A stretch of DNA of 35,816 nucleotides from Candidatus Competibacteraceae bacterium (GTDB lineage: Bacteria; Pseudomonadota; Gammaproteobacteria; Competibacterales; Competibacteraceae): assembly GCA_020444905.1 (NCBI GenBank), contig JAGRHQ010000013.1, forward strand, positions 1 through 35,816. The letters run 5' to 3'. The position numbers and the translations under genes are program-made. Under the pieces are notes generated by a model. That model was not told the origin of the DNA. It saw only the letters and a program-made list of their open reading frames with translations, and searched no databases. Shown piece by piece: positions 35,001 through 35,816 of the stretch (within the stretch, counting starts at the first letter, position 1; each line of letters begins with the position of its first letter).

Positions 35001-35816
35001 CCCAGCGCGGTTTGCAGGACCCAACCGAACAACAATCCGTCTGGCGTGTAAGCGACTGCGGTTGCCGCCAGCGCCGCAATGCTGGCATTGGCATACGCCC
35101 ATTGCGGATCAGCGTCCGGCCATCCCAGCGCCCAGCGGGTTGCGCCATAACCCAGTAGCGCGGCGGCGGCGGCAGTGGCAAGTCCAAGCCAGCCTGGCGC
35201 ACTCCAAACCAGACTCCAGATGGTTAAGCCGATCAGCAGCGCCCCAAATACCAGCAGGCATTGCCAGGCGATGGTTAGGAAACCGGAATTCTGCGAAGAG
35301 CGTATTTTCAGGCGCGCCCCGCAACTCAGCGCCAGCAAGGCGAACAGGCCCGGCAGGCTCGCCAGTAAATGCCAGCCCGGAGGCAACCACTGCAAAATTC
35401 CATATCCGTACAGTCCTACGACGCAGCCCAACAGCAGATAGAGCGGCAACAGGGTCAAATAGCGCCAGGTCATCCAGCCATACAACGCACTCCCCAGCGC
35501 CAGGGTTAACAGCGCTGTCGGGGTCGCCGGAATGGCCATAACGATGGCAACCACCGACAAGCCGTACAGGGCAAAGCTGAATCGGGACAGGAAGGCGTAT
35601 TGGCGCATCCATTCCTTGAGCGCAGCGTCCACCGGGAACAGCAGCAGGCATAACACCATCAGAAATGGCCCTGAATAGCCCACCGGTAATGAATCCGGCC
35701 AAATCCAGGTCAAATGGACGAAAGAGACCGTCCCCGCATACACCAGCATCCCGGCAGCGAAATAGCCCGTCCATTGACGATCCAGAAAAATTTGCCGCAA
35801 CCATTCGCTGACGAAG
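32093..35816 (-). CDS. Very large polytopic membrane protein of unknown function (N-terminus outside window)
   Basis: At least 1240 residues. The frame is still open at the window edge (FVSEWLRQIF before the first internal TTG), so the start lies beyond 35816. The sequence is a nearly continuous run of hydrophobic helices of 17-22 residues separated by short Arg/Trp/Gln-containing turns, an estimated 35-40 membrane segments. Two or three longer hydrophilic loops occur, for example around RAEIREILRAEVRAGENQLEV and SQRSLTVWLDAHDLQPNAKRFQRWLDVEEAISET. No catalytic, transport or nucleotide-binding motif is recognisable. The last segment ends in a basic cytoplasmic tail (NLKREAILQRIRIARADLARWE). 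The many-helix style recalls DUF2339-type proteins, but I cannot support a family call. It may be preceded by partner genes outside the window. Confidence 0.8.
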   Translation of the reverse strand, partial: FVSEWLRQIFLDRQWTGYFAAGMLVYAGTVSFVHLTWIWPDSLPVGYSGPFLMVLCLLLFPVDAALKEWMRQYAFLSRFSFALYGLSVVAIVMAIPATPTALLTLALGSALYGWMTWRYLTLLPLYLLLGCVVGLYGYGILQWLPPGWHLLASLPGLFALLALSCGARLKIRSSQNSGFLTIAWQCLLVFGALLIGLTIWSLVWSAPGWLGLATAAAAALLGYGATRWALGWPDADPQWAYANASIAALAATAVAYTPDGLLFGWVLQTALGWLALAALWTGLGLHDQRQSPISRRVWINSALLAIVAALTLAGVNLWPFWLGRLEPVFLLALASGILLWMSLGLRQQSLFYGVLALIAAIGVLLKRGYFPAPSTGLIEFLLVLALWSFLLWLDWRAEIREILRAEVRAGENQLEVSVTSIIRGPLEQAMALLWTIGLVHLGARLLEGHLSPTWPWIAGLAALSSLLLIGRLRWFHGVALPMLLGLAGWLTGLAYLELSLPGIAAAGVLYVLVIWRLSVAALDQPLTWRWAQRLRFTVPGGAGGRQRVEASLHACAMLVATVPVAVSLALGMLGSVAPQLWPAVGISLTLFALAGNRYRTAMHVGAALMTLTLGVWLVSARLNPPQLFILGQPLVNVGLSLLMTLAAARLQSAHTAPFTYWRRPLWMMGGLLYGLALAGATLGVLVKAPGLPLLLTLLCIALFPVTHPLAKAALWRGLGLVILISALAWRVADLVGFAVWDEAWFSLGWGYALWSIGNFLLPSWNARFPDWKVAVNPWPWLGLIAVLFGAWTGFVTGELALAVLLAGLTLYAFLMGWQRQERFWFKVGLRLALASSYTLWLWNQLLAWPAVIAVLPWLALQSGLLWLLFIRSQRSLTVWLDAHDLQPNAKRFQRWLDVEEAISETTPWLWLATLLSLGLHIAAVAAWRLGLGVWPWYFGLFTDALAAGATLTLLLILTGLKAWRSRDEPNRIYATVLLLGVLAGYGRLIVFGLTPWTPWDTTGLLAGAGAAFLLYQWTGLRPFYHLVLGLPLLALATAPWQLASPWTGGTLLTGGLLYLSLAGAMRNPLPFYLGVLALNGAIYLWAPLWAQRYGLWQFYLIPAAVSVLALLHLHRRELRPQVLNGARLAALSVLYAGAGLDVFLQPQLWVFALALALALVGVLIGIALRIRAFLYAGVAFLVLNISGQLLRFYPEQGMSRALILLGLGASITMGMVLFNLKREAILQRIRIARADLARWE

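Overview
The window looks like chromosome from a moderately GC-rich gammaproteobacterium. The best evidence is a complete tmRNA gene whose tag reads ANDDSYALAA, close to the enterobacterial form, together with an E. coli-like ybhGFSR efflux operon, smpB and a standard pst-phoU locus. The mix of a eukaryote-type phosphofructokinase, a Uma2 nuclease and an FGE-like fusion protein suggests an environmental lineage such as Competibacteraceae, but that placement is a low-confidence guess.

Layout. Positions 1-216 hold the end of a Sir2-type deacylase on the plus strand. From about 11.9 kb down to 0.27 kb nearly everything is on the minus strand: pstS-pstC-pstA-pstB-phoU, then nspC (start overlapping the phoU stop) and carboxy(nor)spermidine dehydrogenase, a probable terminator, an ornithine/lysine-type decarboxylase and a membrane-anchored Ser/Thr kinase. 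Three perfectly spaced 11-bp Pho-box-like repeats lie upstream of pstS. The three polyamine genes would suffice for making spermidine from ornithine without S-adenosylmethionine decarboxylase.

From 12.0 to 22.2 kb are a short-chain dehydrogenase (plus), a 736-residue two-domain phosphofructokinase resembling animal PFK-1, a secreted DUF4214/lipase/FGE-like fusion protein bracketed by inverted copies of a small palindromic repeat, an unusual OadA-like protein without a biotin domain next to an OadG-like small membrane protein, and a B12-binding radical SAM protein (plus).

From 22.2 to 26.0 kb is a small defence-like patch, a Uma2 nuclease-fold protein and an MmeI-type restriction-modification enzyme, directly beyond the 3' end of ssrA (26041-26410, minus). 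Upstream of ssrA are ybhR, ybhS, ybhF and ybhG (an ABC-2 efflux system) and then smpB, so the two trans-translation genes flank an efflux operon. The window ends inside a very large polytopic membrane protein of unknown function.

The most interesting items are the OadA-like protein with replaced catalytic residues, the fusion of the phosphate operon to the alternative spermidine pathway, the animal-type phosphofructokinase and the lipase/FGE fusion.
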